Part shown: piece by piece, positions 10,519-23,091 of the stretch
Position numbering within the stretch: position 1 is the first letter of the stretch
How the letters are laid out: each line of letters opens with the position of its first letter
Assembly (NCBI GenBank): GCA_014338405.1
Contig: JTDE01000151.1
Span: forward strand, 135,513-199,512
DNA length: 64,000 nucleotides
DNA from: Paragonimus skrjabini miyazakii
Lineage: Eukaryota; Platyhelminthes; Trematoda; Plagiorchiida; Troglotrematidae
Reading direction: 5' to 3'
The notes under the pieces: model-generated
Databases searched by the model: none
What the model was told of the DNA's origin: nothing
What the model saw: only the letters and a program-made list of their open reading frames with translations
Program-made: the position numbers and the translations under genes

Positions 10519-12940
10519 GTTTGATAAAATTATTTAGCATTCGACTGGAAGCACATTTTGAGTGATGACCTAATTGAATGAAACTTAAAAGTTGAGGTAT
10601 GCGAATAGAAAGGTAATGGATTTCGAGAATTTTTGATTGGATGAATAGCAGACCAATCATTTTCGTGATTTGTCTGAACTGGTAAATGTAATTGGCTGGT
10701 GTTTGCGCGAATCACTCAGTCATAAAACATTCAGGTTAGACTGTTCCGTTTTAACTTTGTTCCAGCAAATTGGTAAACCCAATGGTCTGTATTGCCTACT
10801 ATTAGGTGTTACGTTGAACTGAATAGAACTTTGAAACCACGCTTGTCTTTCTGTCTAACAGCTGGCTTTGGGATTGCATGTTTCAAAGTATTATCGTTGT
10901 CGAAACTTCAACACTGTACAAGCGCAGTGAAAACACACGGGCATGATTCTAAACCTGTTCCACTCCTCCAAACATTGAGATTGGTTGAAATTTTTAGCCT
11001 TTTCTTCGAGAAACCGTCATACACTGATACCGACGTATATACAAATCTGGCAGTCAATTTCTTTTACTATTCATACTCATTGTATACTGCAGTTTCGACC
11101 TCAAAGTTGGTCATTCAGCATTACAGTGTAGCTTAATGTAGAAAATTACCCATTTCCTATTGCTGTAATTGGTCATTTCCACATGACATGACACCCTCAG
11201 AGAATTGATTCGGTCAACTCATTGATACGCGTATTTACTTTAATATCAAATCAAAACCACTCTCTTTGTCACGACAGCTGAAAGATTGTCATTGGAAAGC
11301 CGCAGGCTAACTTCGTCTGATCTCCCTTTTTAGAAAATAACGTGCACAGAAACGACACACTATTTAAAAGAAACTTTTCGTAACCTCACTACGTCATCTG
11401 ATGCTTTTGTCTGGAAACCTGGTCTGGTTACACAGAGAAATACGTGTCTAACTCCAAGTCAAAATTTCGATTATCTGGCCACTTCGTTAGTAATTTTGGC
11501 ATGTACTGATATCAACATGTGACTAACATTTGTGCCGTTCACTTCAGGTTAAGAGGGGGTGAACTGGCAGCTTTCGAAGACCAAACAGTGTTCATTTTCC
11601 AATATATGCTGTCTAACATACTACATATTGACCACTGATTGTACTGGTCAGGCTAAATTGGATAAAACCAGTGAATATCGGTTGGTAGAAGCAACAAGAG
11701 AACAATGAACAATCTTGTTAGAACGCTACAATTTCCACAGTAATTGCCTGGAAAATAGGATCAGCACTTAGGTTCACTGTCACCAAAAGAGTCCAGCAAA
11801 CGACCTCGAAGAAACACAAAAACACGTGACCGACTTAATAAAAGATTATCCTAAGCTTATTATGGACGCAAAAGTGCGTTTTTAGAACGTATTCCAGTAA
11901 TTAAGATATGTAGCGAGAAGAGGACTGCCTTGTGAAACTACTACTAGAGTGGAACATAGAAGGAGAGGGGACGCTTCAGTCGATGAAAAAACATAAGTTT
12001 GTTAATTGTACAGAGTTCACCACGAAGTAGTCACGGCAAGTGATAAGCAGAACGTTGATTAGTATGATTCGATGCCTGAAAAACTTTCGTTGTTCACAAT
12101 AGACTTAAGTCACTGATAGACTGAGATTCTTAGTAGGAAAGCGCCAACACTTGCATGCAGTGAATATCCATGCAATTAGATACATCTCATAACAGTAAAC
12201 ATGAGATGGGGACTCTAGGACCATAGCATGAGAGATTGGAGGTAACCTGTCGTTAATATCATCCAAACTGCATTCTTCAGCAAATCCAAAGTACTGCTCA
12301 GTTCCTCTGGAATCAAGCACGAATCGGCTGAAGTACCTTTGATGCGTTTTAGTCATCCGTTGTTGCAATCGGCATTCTGTTGTATAGCTTACCTTCGAGA
12401 TTCCATTTATTTTGGTCTAACTGCACTGGAAAACAGATAAAGCCCATTGTTTACGTTTCTTAACCTTTTCCGACTAACAAATTAAACAGAACACAGCAAC
12501 CATCTGTTGAACGGTATCAATGGCGAAATCATAATCGTTTGTCTGACTGTTATACTGTTATACATTGCTACTGAAGTACGCAACTCTTTGTGTATCTACA
12601 ATAGTGCTGAATTTGATTTTTTTACTAAAACAAAAGTAATCTATTCATGAGCTATATGGATTTATCTTTATGTTTCTTATGTTCTTAGGTTTATTAACAA
12701 AATTTGTTCCAACCATTGATTTTTATTAACCCATACGTCCGAAAATAAAACAACACTTGGCTGAGGCTACCTTAGTTCTAGATTTTGTACTTCAAGTACA
12801 CCTTCTAAAGAACCCCTGACTAACAGTTTGCTTTTCATTGTGTTACGAGACGTGTCAATTTCCAGTGTCCCATTTTTATTACGTTTTATGTGCATGCGAA
12901 CTAGTGGTATCGCAGACTGTCGCTTAATCCCTAGTACATA
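10519..12940. other. Upstream of receptor gene; no clear gene
   Basis: This should include the receptor promoter on its left side, but I see no convincing TATA box or initiator. An exon-like segment at 12247-12327 (minus) is described under findings. The 114-codon frame at 10792-11136 has no recognisable motif. Confidence 0.35.
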
Positions 12941-12954
12941 TTGTGTAACTGTAA

Positions 12955-13030
12955 ATTAATGGCGCAGTGGATAGCAATCCACAACTGTTACTGTTTTTGG
13001 TTCAACATTTATCGGATGACTGTCATTATA
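12955..13030 (+). repeat. Possible tRNA-like SINE head, degraded
   Basis: TGGCGCAGTGGATAGC resembles the box A head of the hammerhead SINEs, and a GGTTCAAC box B-like sequence follows about 45 bp later. No hammerhead or tail is visible, so this is a weak call. Confidence 0.3.
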
Positions 13031-13489
13031 ATAGAACACTTGTTGGTAGAGGAACCTAGTCCACAGAGTTTACTTATTTTGTTGAAACTACAACATATTA
13101 AAAAAGATTACTGAGATATAAATGGCAATTGTCTCGCGAGGTTACCTCTTGGCATATAGAAAAACTCTTCCAAACCTATGTGATTAGCAAGAAACAGTGA
13201 ATTGGTCTACCCATACAACAAACCGTTAGCAGCCCTGAAGTACATGTCAAAATAAAATCTTACTGTGGAGGCTAGGATAAACAGTGAAACAAGCACAAAC
13301 AAGCAAATAATTTGCCCAACCAGCTGAACACCAATGGGGTGCCTTGACCCACAATCATCCTTGTGCTGGTACAACGTTGATTTAATACAAAAACAGTATG
13401 TTCACTGGAGGGCACCATGAAGAGAACAGTCAGTCGTGGTAACATTCCAACGCGTGAACTTATGATATGCAGTAGCATCAATTCAGAGT

Positions 13490-13620
13490 TTTATTGAAAT
13501 TCAGCGTGGCAAATTTGTTGTTGGAACAGGTCCATATTGTGGAAATGTTGGGCTTCTACAACTGTGATAAAGGTCATGGGAAGACTTCCCACAAGAGCTC
13601 TACCAGTTGAGCGAGTGCCT
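13490..13620 (-). repeat. Possible second tRNA-derived SINE, single copy
   Basis: On the minus strand a D-arm-like unit GCTCAACTGGTAGAGC is followed by a hairpin TGGGAAG-T-CTTCCCA and a poor box B-like GTTGTAGAAGCCC. An AATAAA lies near the 3' end, around 13495. No second copy is in the window, so the assignment rests on tRNA-like form alone. Confidence 0.3.
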
Positions 13621-13679
13621 GTCAGTTTTTCGGATAGTATGCAACAGCAAACTACCCAAGAATGAACAATAGTAAAAAT

Positions 13680-15500
13680 GACCATTTTTGATGCAGTCAG
13701 TCGTACTCCGAAACCCATGGTTGACCAACCCATTAATATCGAATGAATATCTTGCTCATTCGCACGAATTTCCCCTACCTGATACACAGGAATTATCACG
13801 CCACACTATGGCAAAACTACTTGGATTGCAAACGTTGACCTTAACATGGTTCCCTGTCAGAAGAGTTTCAAAGTTCAACTTGAACAAGTGGCGTTTTGAT
13901 TATTATTTGGCATTGATTTATCCGACCTCAAAAGCTATACTTTACCTATTTATCTCCCAACAACTAATTCGGAAAACAACAAAATGGCGTTAGAATGAAG
14001 CAAACACACAAAGAGGTTTGCTCAATGAAACCGAATGGAAATTTAACTTATGTCCAGTAACCAAGAATTTATTTCTACCTGGACGAAAACCTGATAGGTT
14101 CTGTAATATATTAATCAACCCTCAGCTTTTACGACATGCCAGACCACTTAGTTGTAAATGATGCAGCATACTGCGGAGTTCTTCAAAACAAAACCCTCAA
14201 AGATCAAACGGAAGTCGCTTACGCCTTTGTATACAGAAAAGTTAACGATGTAATACTGCTATGTAATGTTAGTGGCAACAATCAAACTGTAGCTTTACAA
14301 TCTAGGCTGAAAAAAACTTTAAAAACCTTCAGCTAATGACAGATTCACGAATGTTTAGACAAGGTTCTTAGAAAATTGTTCCATTTTAGTGAACTCGAAA
14401 AATATCAATGATAATTTGTAACAAATATTGCTTCAATATATTCCAATACATCCCTTGGTCACCTTTCGAACGTTATAATACTCAAGATTTAATGCAGACA
14501 AGTAGCAAGGTAGCTTTAATTCTGTCATATATGAGAGATAACGAAGCACTTGACAAAAATCGGACTGGCATGATGCAACAGTAGCATAGTGAACGATGAT
14601 GAAAATGAAAATAGTGTCACCGACACAAAATGCGAGAAAATTATGGAATGAAATCCTGTTAGAAGAATGCTTACTCATTAAATCCACAAAATAAAGTTGA
14701 TTTAAGAAGCCCGAAGTGATTTTGCTCTGTAATTAGAGTCCCCATGACAGTCAATCAGTTTACAAGTTGGATATACGACCTTCCATAAAGATACTGAGCG
14801 ATGCCTAATGATAAACCAGTGATGTCAGATAGTCAAAACAAGACTGAATCACAATGCCTCGGCATTACTGAAAAAATTAGCAAAGTGTGTAAGTAGACAA
14901 TCTCAACAATTTCGATCTAAAGATCGTTTTCGGGAAATGAATTATGATTTGTTGTTAAAAAGATCAATGATAAATTATGATCACATAAAACTACATCCAC
15001 ACCCATCATAGTTCTCCTAAACTAACAACAAAAATGAGCCAGGCTACAGAAAGGGTAATGCACAGATCACCTAAACACAGCACAGGAAAAGACGTTCAGC
15101 TATTTGGACAACTATCAAGTTAACACGACATGATAAAAACATTTGACTAAAGGTCGCAATAACTGTTAATAACAGTGAGGGTAAAGTATACAAGAGGAAA
15201 CACTTGGGAGGGATAGAGTAAAGCGGAATTTTTATATGCTTAAGCTTGAAAATTCACCACATCGGACGGTGATTTAATATAATTACAAATCGATTAGCCA
15301 AGACAGAGAAATTTCTGGCTAATCAGTTGAACTTTATATTGGACTACTTCATAGTAATCAGCAAACAGCACGGCAACTTTATTCATTTATGTGATGTACA
15401 CTGACTGTGACATCTTGGCGTTAGTTTCTATGACCACTAAGATTGTTTTAGTGTTTCCTCTGGAGGTGATCGCTAAACTTGAAAATCAGTCACTACACAA
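13680..15500. other. Unassigned sequence
   Basis: No gene or repeat copy recognised. The open frame at 13688-13993 (101 codons) overlaps an equally long minus frame and has no known motif. Confidence 0.4.
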
Positions 15501-15502
15501 TG

Positions 15503-15640
15503 TGACCGAGGGCTCTCATATAAAAATTCGATGATGCTAATGTGAAACAAATGGCGCAGTGGTTGACATGGATGCTGCATGAGACCGTAGACCAGAGGTA
15601 AACTCGCAGAGGTGGCGTTATTGATGGGCTCTCTCGAGGG
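15503..15640 (+). mobile_element. Hammerhead SINE, copy E (head only)
   Basis: The leader (TCATATAAAAATTCGATGAT, 15515 on) and the tRNA-like head (TGGCGCAGTGGTTGACATGG) align with the 56887-57130 copy through GGTGGCG at about 15617. After that TTGATGGGCTC is reminiscent of the hammerhead start, but GAAA and stem I cannot be found. It lies a few hundred bases before the LINE remnant and is probably an independent insertion. Confidence 0.5.
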
Positions 15641-15989
15641 GCTTGCAAGGAACACTGAGTTTGATAGACTGAGCAGGTAGCAGAGTTTGAATAGGGACAA
15701 AGCAACTAAGCTTGCCTTCTTTATTTTTTGGTAAATCCCATACACACCAAAACTTGCCTACAAAAAATGCATCTCACGGAATTATCAGTCAATCATTTAA
15801 GCGTGAATGCGTGAAAGTCCGTGTAGAGTGCACCAGTTCATATCAACTTCGTTTGTTATTTTGTAAGCCGTGACCTTCGGCCCACAATATATGTTGACCT
15901 TCCGGACCGATGTGTCTGCACGCTTGCAGTTAATGGTGTGTACTAACTCAGCAACAAGAAGTTCAACATGAGAAACGCTATGTGACGCA

Positions 15990-17640
15990 AGACGTTACCT
16001 GTTTGGACATGGAATCTGCATGCACTGCTGGAGCACTGTAGCACTGGACTGCTGCAATGATACATCGCACCATGCAGCTGAGCCAATACGGCATCGGTGT
16101 AGGAGCCCTCAGCGAGACACAGCTTCCAGACCATTGTGGATTTCTAGGAGGTACTGAGCACACTTTTTACTGTGTACCTTGCCCAACAAAAGGTGGTCGG
16201 AAGCACGGGCTCTGTTTCGTGGTCGCTGATATCAATTCTTCGATAACAAGTAAACCGTATGCCATTAGCACTTGAATCATGTCCATGCGCCTGCGATTCG
16301 GTCGACTGAAGTCTGTCACATTTTCTAGTGTTCACTATTCCAATACGTGTCACACCAACGGTATAAAAACCAGTCCTATGATCAGCTGTCCGTTACAATC
16401 CACTCTGCAAAGACGAGTGACCGACTGTTTATTTTGACTGCCTTCAACGTTCTAGTTGGAGGCGACTTTACAATCTGACTGGGAGTCCTCGAAACCCACG
16501 TGATTAGTATAGTCTATGAGAGCGGTAGTTTTCTAGTCCACCTGTGTGCTACCCACGCGTTGACTATCAGAAACGTATTCCAACTGTATGCGAGCGTTCT
16601 CACTAGGTGGACTCACCCACGAGGCGACCATGACAATCTGTTTGATTACGCGATCGTGCGTGACTTCGGCAGATTATGTATCATGCGAGTGACACGCGGG
16701 GCTGAATGTGACACCCATCGTAGGCTGTTCAGGACCAAATTGTTCATTCATGTTTTCAAGCCGGTTTATTACAGATCCGCCGGACAACGGCAAAGACTGG
16801 ATGCTGAAAGACCGCAGAACTCGGAGACGAGGAATAGTCTCCAACGTTCAGTTGCCAGCTGTCTGGAAGACGTCCCCATATCCACAACTACCGAGGGTCT
16901 GGGGCAACATCTGAAGAAACAATTCACAGCAGCACTCCTCCAGTTGATGGACATTCTGTGTCTGAAACTAACGAACTGGTTCGACGACAACAATGCATCC
17001 ACCTCTACTTTCATACAACAGTGATTGACTTTCCGTCCAATCAATCAGAAGACGTCAGGAAATTCTGGTGTGAACATTTTGTTAACCCACTAAATCGCTC
17101 TGTTGTCGTTGGTTGTAAAACAGCGAATGGCATGCCACAACGGGATGTCAGAGTTTCACTGACCCTCGCTCCGGATTCGACAGAGGTGCTGAAAGCTCTC
17201 AGCCAACTGCGAAAAGGAAAGACTCCAAATGAAGATGGATTACCAGGGGATATACTCAAGCATGGCTGCATAGTTTGGGAATGTGGTTTGCTCCAGTTGG
17301 TCCAATCCATTCGGAAGAAGGAAGTTGTCCCTCGGGAGTTCGGCAATGCCCTGACCGTAATTTGTATAAGTACTTCAACCAATACACTGACAGTTAGCTG
17401 CACTAAAAATGTGTTAGCAAGGGCTTGCTAAACCGAGTCGGTGCGAACAGGGATTTCCACGTGGTGGTTTCTACTCGACGGATCCCGGAGAAAGGTTGTG
17501 AACACAACCAACGTGCAAGTGGAATCGGTTTTAATGGAAACACTGTGGGTTTCTGCACATATGTCAACTATTTGAGTAGCAGACTACCGATAAATTTATT
17601 CACGGACCAAGGATTCAAAGCTTGTCTTGCCAATACTCAT
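15990..17640 (+). pseudogene. LINE endonuclease-reverse transcriptase remnant
   Basis: The translation follows the fluke-type non-LTR endonuclease-RT order across several frames. ALSETQ near 16090 is the endonuclease SET-type motif. LFILTAFNVLVGGDF at about 16426-16470 corresponds to the GDFNARVG motif with G-D changed to T-A. LCATHALT near 16530 and FDYAIVR near 16640 follow. The closing TDH motif reads DTHRR near 16710, so the catalytic Asp-His pair is lost. The RT entry region has LRKGKTPNEDGLPGDILKHG near 17210-17260, then VVPREF, VLARA and an EKGCEHNQ stretch near 17490. The RT catalytic region is not recognisable. At least one in-frame stop and several frameshifts make it non-functional. 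I place it broadly in the RTE/CR1-like set; the clade is not settled. Confidence 0.8.
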
Positions 17641-17649
17641 GCTGCTATC

Positions 17650-20100
17650 GGACGTGCTGAAGGACTTTTCTGGACATAGCACAGTCGAAAGACGAAAAAG
17701 ATGCTGCTTGCTTACTGCTTGAATGTATTTCTACACCGTTGTAACGTAGCCAAAGTTGAACACTATATCAACGTAATTTCGGGAACCTGAGCATTTTTGT
17801 AATCAACACCATTTCATCTTTGAGGGGTATCTATGGGCACAATGTTTCTGGCAGCCGTTAGTCTTGGAAATGGTTCACAGGGTTGTAGAATAACAAATAA
17901 ATACGACTGTACAATGAAGAGGAACAACAGAGGGAAATATACAACCAAAAACAGTTGAGTTCCACGGCTCAGAAAGAGCTGCCATGTTTGGACTACAGAT
18001 TTGATACTGACTGCGATACAATAATACGGCATCAGATGTTTCCAGCCTGAAGTTTATATAGTAGTGAACTTCCCAACCAAGTAAACGTCACCTACCAACC
18101 TGGCTCAATGGAGCGATCAAGTGTTTCCTATTTGGTAGCCACGTCACTGCCTGATCGCCTGCTGGGTTTACCAAAAACCAGTAACCACACTGAACCCCAG
18201 CCGTCTGCAACGACTGAGACGCATGTTGGTTAGTTGGCGGTCGGACACAGTTCCACATTTTTGAGGCAATTCGGAGAGATAACATGAACGAGTTTAGACC
18301 ACAATGATGCTCAGCCAGCTTCACTGGTTAAAACACGTTCGTAAGACGGTCGACCAACCGATTCCAAAGTAGTTTCTATATAGACAACTGGAAGCAGGTA
18401 AGTGAAATCCTGGTGGTCAGAAACTGCGGTAACGAGAAGAAATCTAAGTAAATCTTTAGCGCCCTCATACTGATTTCAGATTTTTGGAGAGCATAACTTA
18501 GGACTGAAACATTTGCAGAAATACGAATCGGTTGCATGTCCGAAAGCTCAATGAGCGATGGCCATATTCGAGCATGTGGTAAGTAAAGCAACTGCTTGCC
18601 ATAATTCTTGACGACATAACAACACGGCGTTGCGTTGAACGCCGACTCGAATGCGCTGGCCTTCTGAAATATTTAGGTCATCAACCTAGTCATAATGCAC
18701 CGCCGATAGCGTGAATTAGTCAAAATACTCCTAATGCTGTATTGCCATAAATATTTGTGGAATACATTTACTCATGTTCACTGCGAAACAACAGTATGTG
18801 TTTACACAGTTTCAGTTCCCTTCGCCGGGCTTGCGAACGATGGCCAACTGTACATGCCGGCACATGATAACTGTTGATATGGAGTTGGGTTCTGTTTCCC
18901 GGGTACAACCGAAAGCATCAAGTTCTTAATGGAGTAAGTCAAGTAATTTCCCATCCTAGCCATCCAATGTTTCCATTTTGAGGCTATACAATGATGGAAC
19001 AATGCCTGGAACCAAAAATGAATACTTTGTTGTATATGTAGCTTTCTTGAACAATCAAGTCCTACTTGGTTGAAGTGAAATTATGGCTCTGAAGATATCA
19101 CCTTATCTCAATCACATAATGATTATGATGATAAATACATGGACCAAGTAAAATGCGTGTTTCAAATTGTTTACTGACGTTGTTGGCCGTATGCCAGTTT
19201 TTTCCCACCAGATGCACCTGGAGAGGGAGTACGACTGTGTTTGATGTCAAGGCTGCGTCCGATACCTCTAGCCAAGCAATAATAAGTGATTGCTGCCATA
19301 GAAGAAGTGGCGTTGGGTGATTTAAGTGAACAGATCGTTGGTTTCTAAAGGGTGTACTATTTGGCAGTTGCGCTTAGATGGGACGGTACAACGAGAATAT
19401 GGAATGACTCGAGAACGGCAATTAATCAAACGATGGGAGATAAGTTCACAGTCACAACGGCTAACGTGCTGTTGGTTGGGATGGTTGGCAGCCATCTCTT
19501 CTACTAATGAGATTTGAAGAAAGCGTTTTTAGTCGTGCCGTTAAAGCCAGAATTAGGACATTTTATAGACTTCTCAACAGCCGATGGGCTTCGGTTCAAC
19601 ACCGACCGCTGGCATTTCTGGTCTTCTGCCTCATATGAGCGACATCTGTACACCTGTCTCCACAAGTGAAGAAGACGGCTATCCTTTACATGCGTTTGCA
19701 GGACAGCTGTGAAAATCTAATCTTCAGCAGAACCTTACAAACCGTGAAAGTGATGCTTCTGAAATTGAGTGCTTTTAGGACACACAGACGACCACAGGTC
19801 GGAGAGATTGGTATCATTAAGGAGGTTCTTGCTTCGTAGAATGCAACTAAAATGAACCATTCCTTAGCAGTGTGATCGCATAATCTGAGCTATATACCAC
19901 ACAACCAAGTTAGCGGAACAATTGCACGCACTGACAAACGGGACAGACGGTTTCAAATGGGAATCTGCTCTGCAGTCGGCGTTCAGTGAAACAAAATCAC
20001 GTAATTCTTCTCCAGAAGAAGAGCTAGGCAAGAGTATTGCTTTGGATAAATCATCGTCAGATCAGTAAAACTATGTAGCTTCAAAGGAATGAAAACATTG
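17650..20100. other. Unassigned sequence, possibly old repeat
   Basis: No recognisable gene. It is somewhat GC-richer at 19190-19700, with open but motif-free frames (19326-19517), which may be a transposon remnant I cannot name. Nothing here matches other parts of the window by eye. Confidence 0.35.
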
Positions 20101-20109
20101 TACAATCAC

Positions 20110-20672
20110 GAAGAAGTGGTTCAGCAGAATGTCGCTGGATCACGTAGAACGTTAGACATCCATTAACGGTGCAGTCGCCCCAAAGGCGGCAGATATTGAT
20201 CAGCGGGTTGACCCCATTCAGGCGTACAGTGTACAGTGTACACAGTCCCAGTCAACTACCCGAATTTGGTTAAACAACAAATGTTAGCTACTGCTGAATC
20301 GATCGCTATTCGATTGTGCAATGCGAGTATGTGTTTACACAAACAATTCATGCAAGCAGTACAGTTACTGTGGCCGAAGGTCACACCATCGGTGTGCATG
20401 CCTATCCATACTCCAACCGATACATCTATGGTGTAATGGTGGATGGAACTCCAAATCATCCGTTATTAACACTGCTGAATTGCTGTCCAGGTGACTAACC
20501 TACAGATGCTTGGATATTTTGTGACGATGTACGTGATTCAATGGCATTCTGCTAAACCTCTTCGTTTTGTTTGCATTCTGTTTTCATTTAGTTGGACCTT
20601 TATAACTGTATCGATCTGTTAGTGGATTATAGAAAGCAGTTGTTTGTCACGGCTTTTCTTCCATGATTCAAC
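20110..20672 (+). repeat. Interspersed repeat R, copy 1 (uninterrupted)
   Basis: It aligns over its length with 42100-42915. Shared blocks include CAGCAGAATGTC, GACCCCA-TCAGG, GCTACT-TTGAATCGATC, GGTCA-ACCATCGGT, TGGAACTCCAAATCA, GGATATTTTGTGA and the end CTTTTCTTCCATGATTCAA. Part of it (about 20376-20498) is open in the same frame in both copies, but differences fall mainly at codon positions 1 and 2, so it is not under coding constraint. The class is unknown; it could be a LINE or LTR-element 3' region. Confidence 0.75.
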
Positions 20673-21075
20673 GGAAATTTCCGCAAGATTTCGAACACAC
20701 AGTGATTAGGCACCAGAACCATTATTCAAACTTCAAAACGGAACCTGCGGAGACAAAGGGAGTGATTGAGTGCCTAAACAACTCTAGTGAGCGAAATATG
20801 TACCCCAAGTTGGTCTGGACAACTCTTCATGGGAACCGTTTTTATCCGGATACGTCGTCACTCATACATCATTCCTTAGACCAGTTATCATGTCTTGAAA
20901 CATTCTTTTCCCGTCAAGAATTTGAATAAAGAAGACATGCTGATATTGCATGATTTATGTCCGGACAAATTTCGCTGCATCTTTACGAGTGCATACTACG
21001 GACCATTTATATATCAGTGAGAAAACGAACAAGATACCAGAGAAAGTCAATTGTCATAGTGCACAATCATTGTCG
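20673..21075. other. Flank and 3' region of the minus-strand Penelope-like fragment
   Basis: No gene recognised. The right part should be the 3' non-coding end of the fragment at 21076-21861. The frame at 20663-20929 has no recognisable motif. Confidence 0.35.
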
Positions 21076-21861
21076 CTACCAAGGTAGTGACAACCCTACA
21101 AACAATTGTTTCTGAACACACAACACGGGTTTGAACCTTCGGATTGCAACAGCTTCAGCATAGCACAGTGTTTGCCTGTGTGACGTTGAGTAGATAACGC
21201 GAAATGCCGTTGTGGGATCACATTGGTGTTGCGTCATTAGAATATGACGTGCAATGAATGATGCAGGGTCCCTGTTTCTATGCGTCACTGTGAGGTCATG
21301 TGCTTGCGTGAACTGTTTATTGACCCACTTCGGAATGTGCTCCATGACCCTGGTTCTCAACTGGCTCTCAGTCTTGCCTATGTAGGAAGCTCCGCATCTA
21401 CATCGATATTCATAGATAACGTTGGATTTGGCTGACTCAGGCACTGGTTGTTTCACACAGGGCGTTGGAATCCGGAGTGTTCTGAACAGAATCACTGGGA
21501 CCACTGCATTGTATGTTCTCGCGATAGAACTAACCAAACGACGGTGAATAAGTTGGGACACATCATCACCCTTAAAGGGAAGACGAAGAAATACCGGCTT
21601 TTTAGACACTGTGTCGGGTCGAATTCCTATATCAGTGGGTTGTTTAAATCTTGTAGTAAACGGTTTAGGGTAATCGTTTAGTTGTAGCTTGGTCTCTAAC
21701 ATGGCCATCCCTTCTTGCACAGTATCTTCAGTACAAATACGTCTGGCCCGATCAAACGAAGTACGTACCAAACCTTGTTTATAGGATCGGGGAGCAAAGC
21801 TTATCATGTCTGGCTCAGATGCGGCTGAACTCGTAAGAAATACATATTGGCAGCAATACAT
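21076..21861 (-). pseudogene. Penelope-like element, 3' fragment with GIY-YIG domain
   Basis: A 261-codon open frame equals the C-terminal third of a Penelope-like polyprotein. The linker after the RT domain is recognisable: YKQGLVRTSFDRARRIC (residues 27-43) and LRLPFKGDD (92-100). The GIY-YIG endonuclease follows, with VIYEYRCRCG (148-157), ASYIGKT (158-164), LRTRVMEH (168-175), the likely catalytic Glu236 in YAEAVAIRR, and a terminal LCVQK...LSLPW. The endonuclease looks intact, but the reverse transcriptase is absent: homology stops near residue 1, where TWTGQY-type sequence has decayed to CCQY. This is therefore a 5'-truncated insertion, head to head with the copy starting at 21944. Such domains nick target DNA during retrotransposition; that role is family knowledge. 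Confidence 0.9.
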
Positions 21862-22808
21862 TCCGGAAGAATTGATGGATGTGAAACGCCGTAAGTTCAG
21901 ATAATACGTGGAAACGATCGCTAGCTAACAGGCACACAAATTCTTGCAACTGTTAGCCTGTCTCAGTGACCAGGAGCCAACACCGCATTCTCCTGTCAGC
22001 TCAGAAAGGTATGTGCATTCCTTATCACAAATTTCACTTGAGACAGCTCTACTTGAAGCATTAGCTTTGGGACCAAAGTTTTGTTACCTACGCCGTAGAG
22101 ATGATAAATTAGAGGGTGAGGTACAATTTGAAAATCACATCTGTCACTTGACCAACAGTTAAGATGCCATTCTGGGGCAATTCAGATCAAATCTATCAAA
22201 CTTCTATTATCAGTGCCGCTAAACTCAGTTCGCTCATAACAATCTTATCACTTCAATCCTTCAGAGTTTGCCGCGAACGTAAAGATATCATCATGACACG
22301 TCTCGAGAAAGATGGAGGCAAAATTATTAGGGAAAGGAAAAACCACAACGGTAAAATGTTGGGGATTCTTTCAGATCAAAGGAAATTTGGAAAACCGGTA
22401 ACCGAGATGGACAAAACAATTTTGGTGGAGGGTAAAACGATTGAAAATCACAAGCAACCTTTACAAAGATGATTAATTATAGACACAGTTCGAACAACTT
22501 TAGCTGACTGGTTCCATCACCCCTCGTTTATACGGTCTACCCAAGATCCATAAGCCGAATCATCTGTTGAGGCCTACTGTTGATATGTGCAGTTCCCCGT
22601 ATCATTCAGCAGCAAAGTGGTTAGCATATCTATCTGAGACTACTCGCCAATAGGTGTGTCCACACGGCCTACAAGACAGGTTTGGTTTTGTTAATGACGG
22701 GGATAACATTAATGCGCACAGACCGTACATGTGTTTGCTAGACGTCTGCTCGTTATTCACAAATGTCTTTCCGCTTAGAACTGTCAGTTTCATTTGTGAA
22801 CACACCGA

Positions 22809-23025
22809 NNNNNNNNNNNNNNNNNNNNNNNNNNNNNNNNNNNNNNNNNNNNNNNNNNNNNNNNNNNNNNNNNNNNNNNNNNNNNNNNNNNNNNNNNNNN
22901 NNNNNNNNNNNNNNNNNNNNNNNNNNNNNNNNNNNNNNNNNNNNNNNNNNNNNNNNNNNNNNNNNNNNNNNNNNNNNNNNNNNNNNNNNNNNNNNNNNNN
23001 NNNNNNNNNNNNNNNNNNNNNNNNN
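22809..23025. other. Assembly gap, 217 N
   Basis: It falls inside the reverse transcriptase region of the Penelope-like copy. An intact core would need more than the missing length, so the true gap may be longer or the copy deleted. Confidence 0.98.
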
Positions 23026-23081
23026 AAAGTCTGAGCATAATCTGTCTGGTGACGTTCACTTATTCACTTAAGCGAAACGAA

Positions 23082-23091
23082 CCCCCCCCCC
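23082..23091 (+). repeat. Poly-C tract (C)10
   Basis: Ten consecutive C just after the gap, within the Penelope-like remnant; a possible frameshift site or sequencing-error spot. Confidence 0.9.

Noticed and set aside
20376..20498. A conserved peptide shared by both copies of repeat R (with 42616-42738)
   Set aside because: About 78% nucleotide but only about 55% amino-acid identity by hand count, with changes mostly at codon positions 1 and 2. This is neutral decay, not coding constraint.
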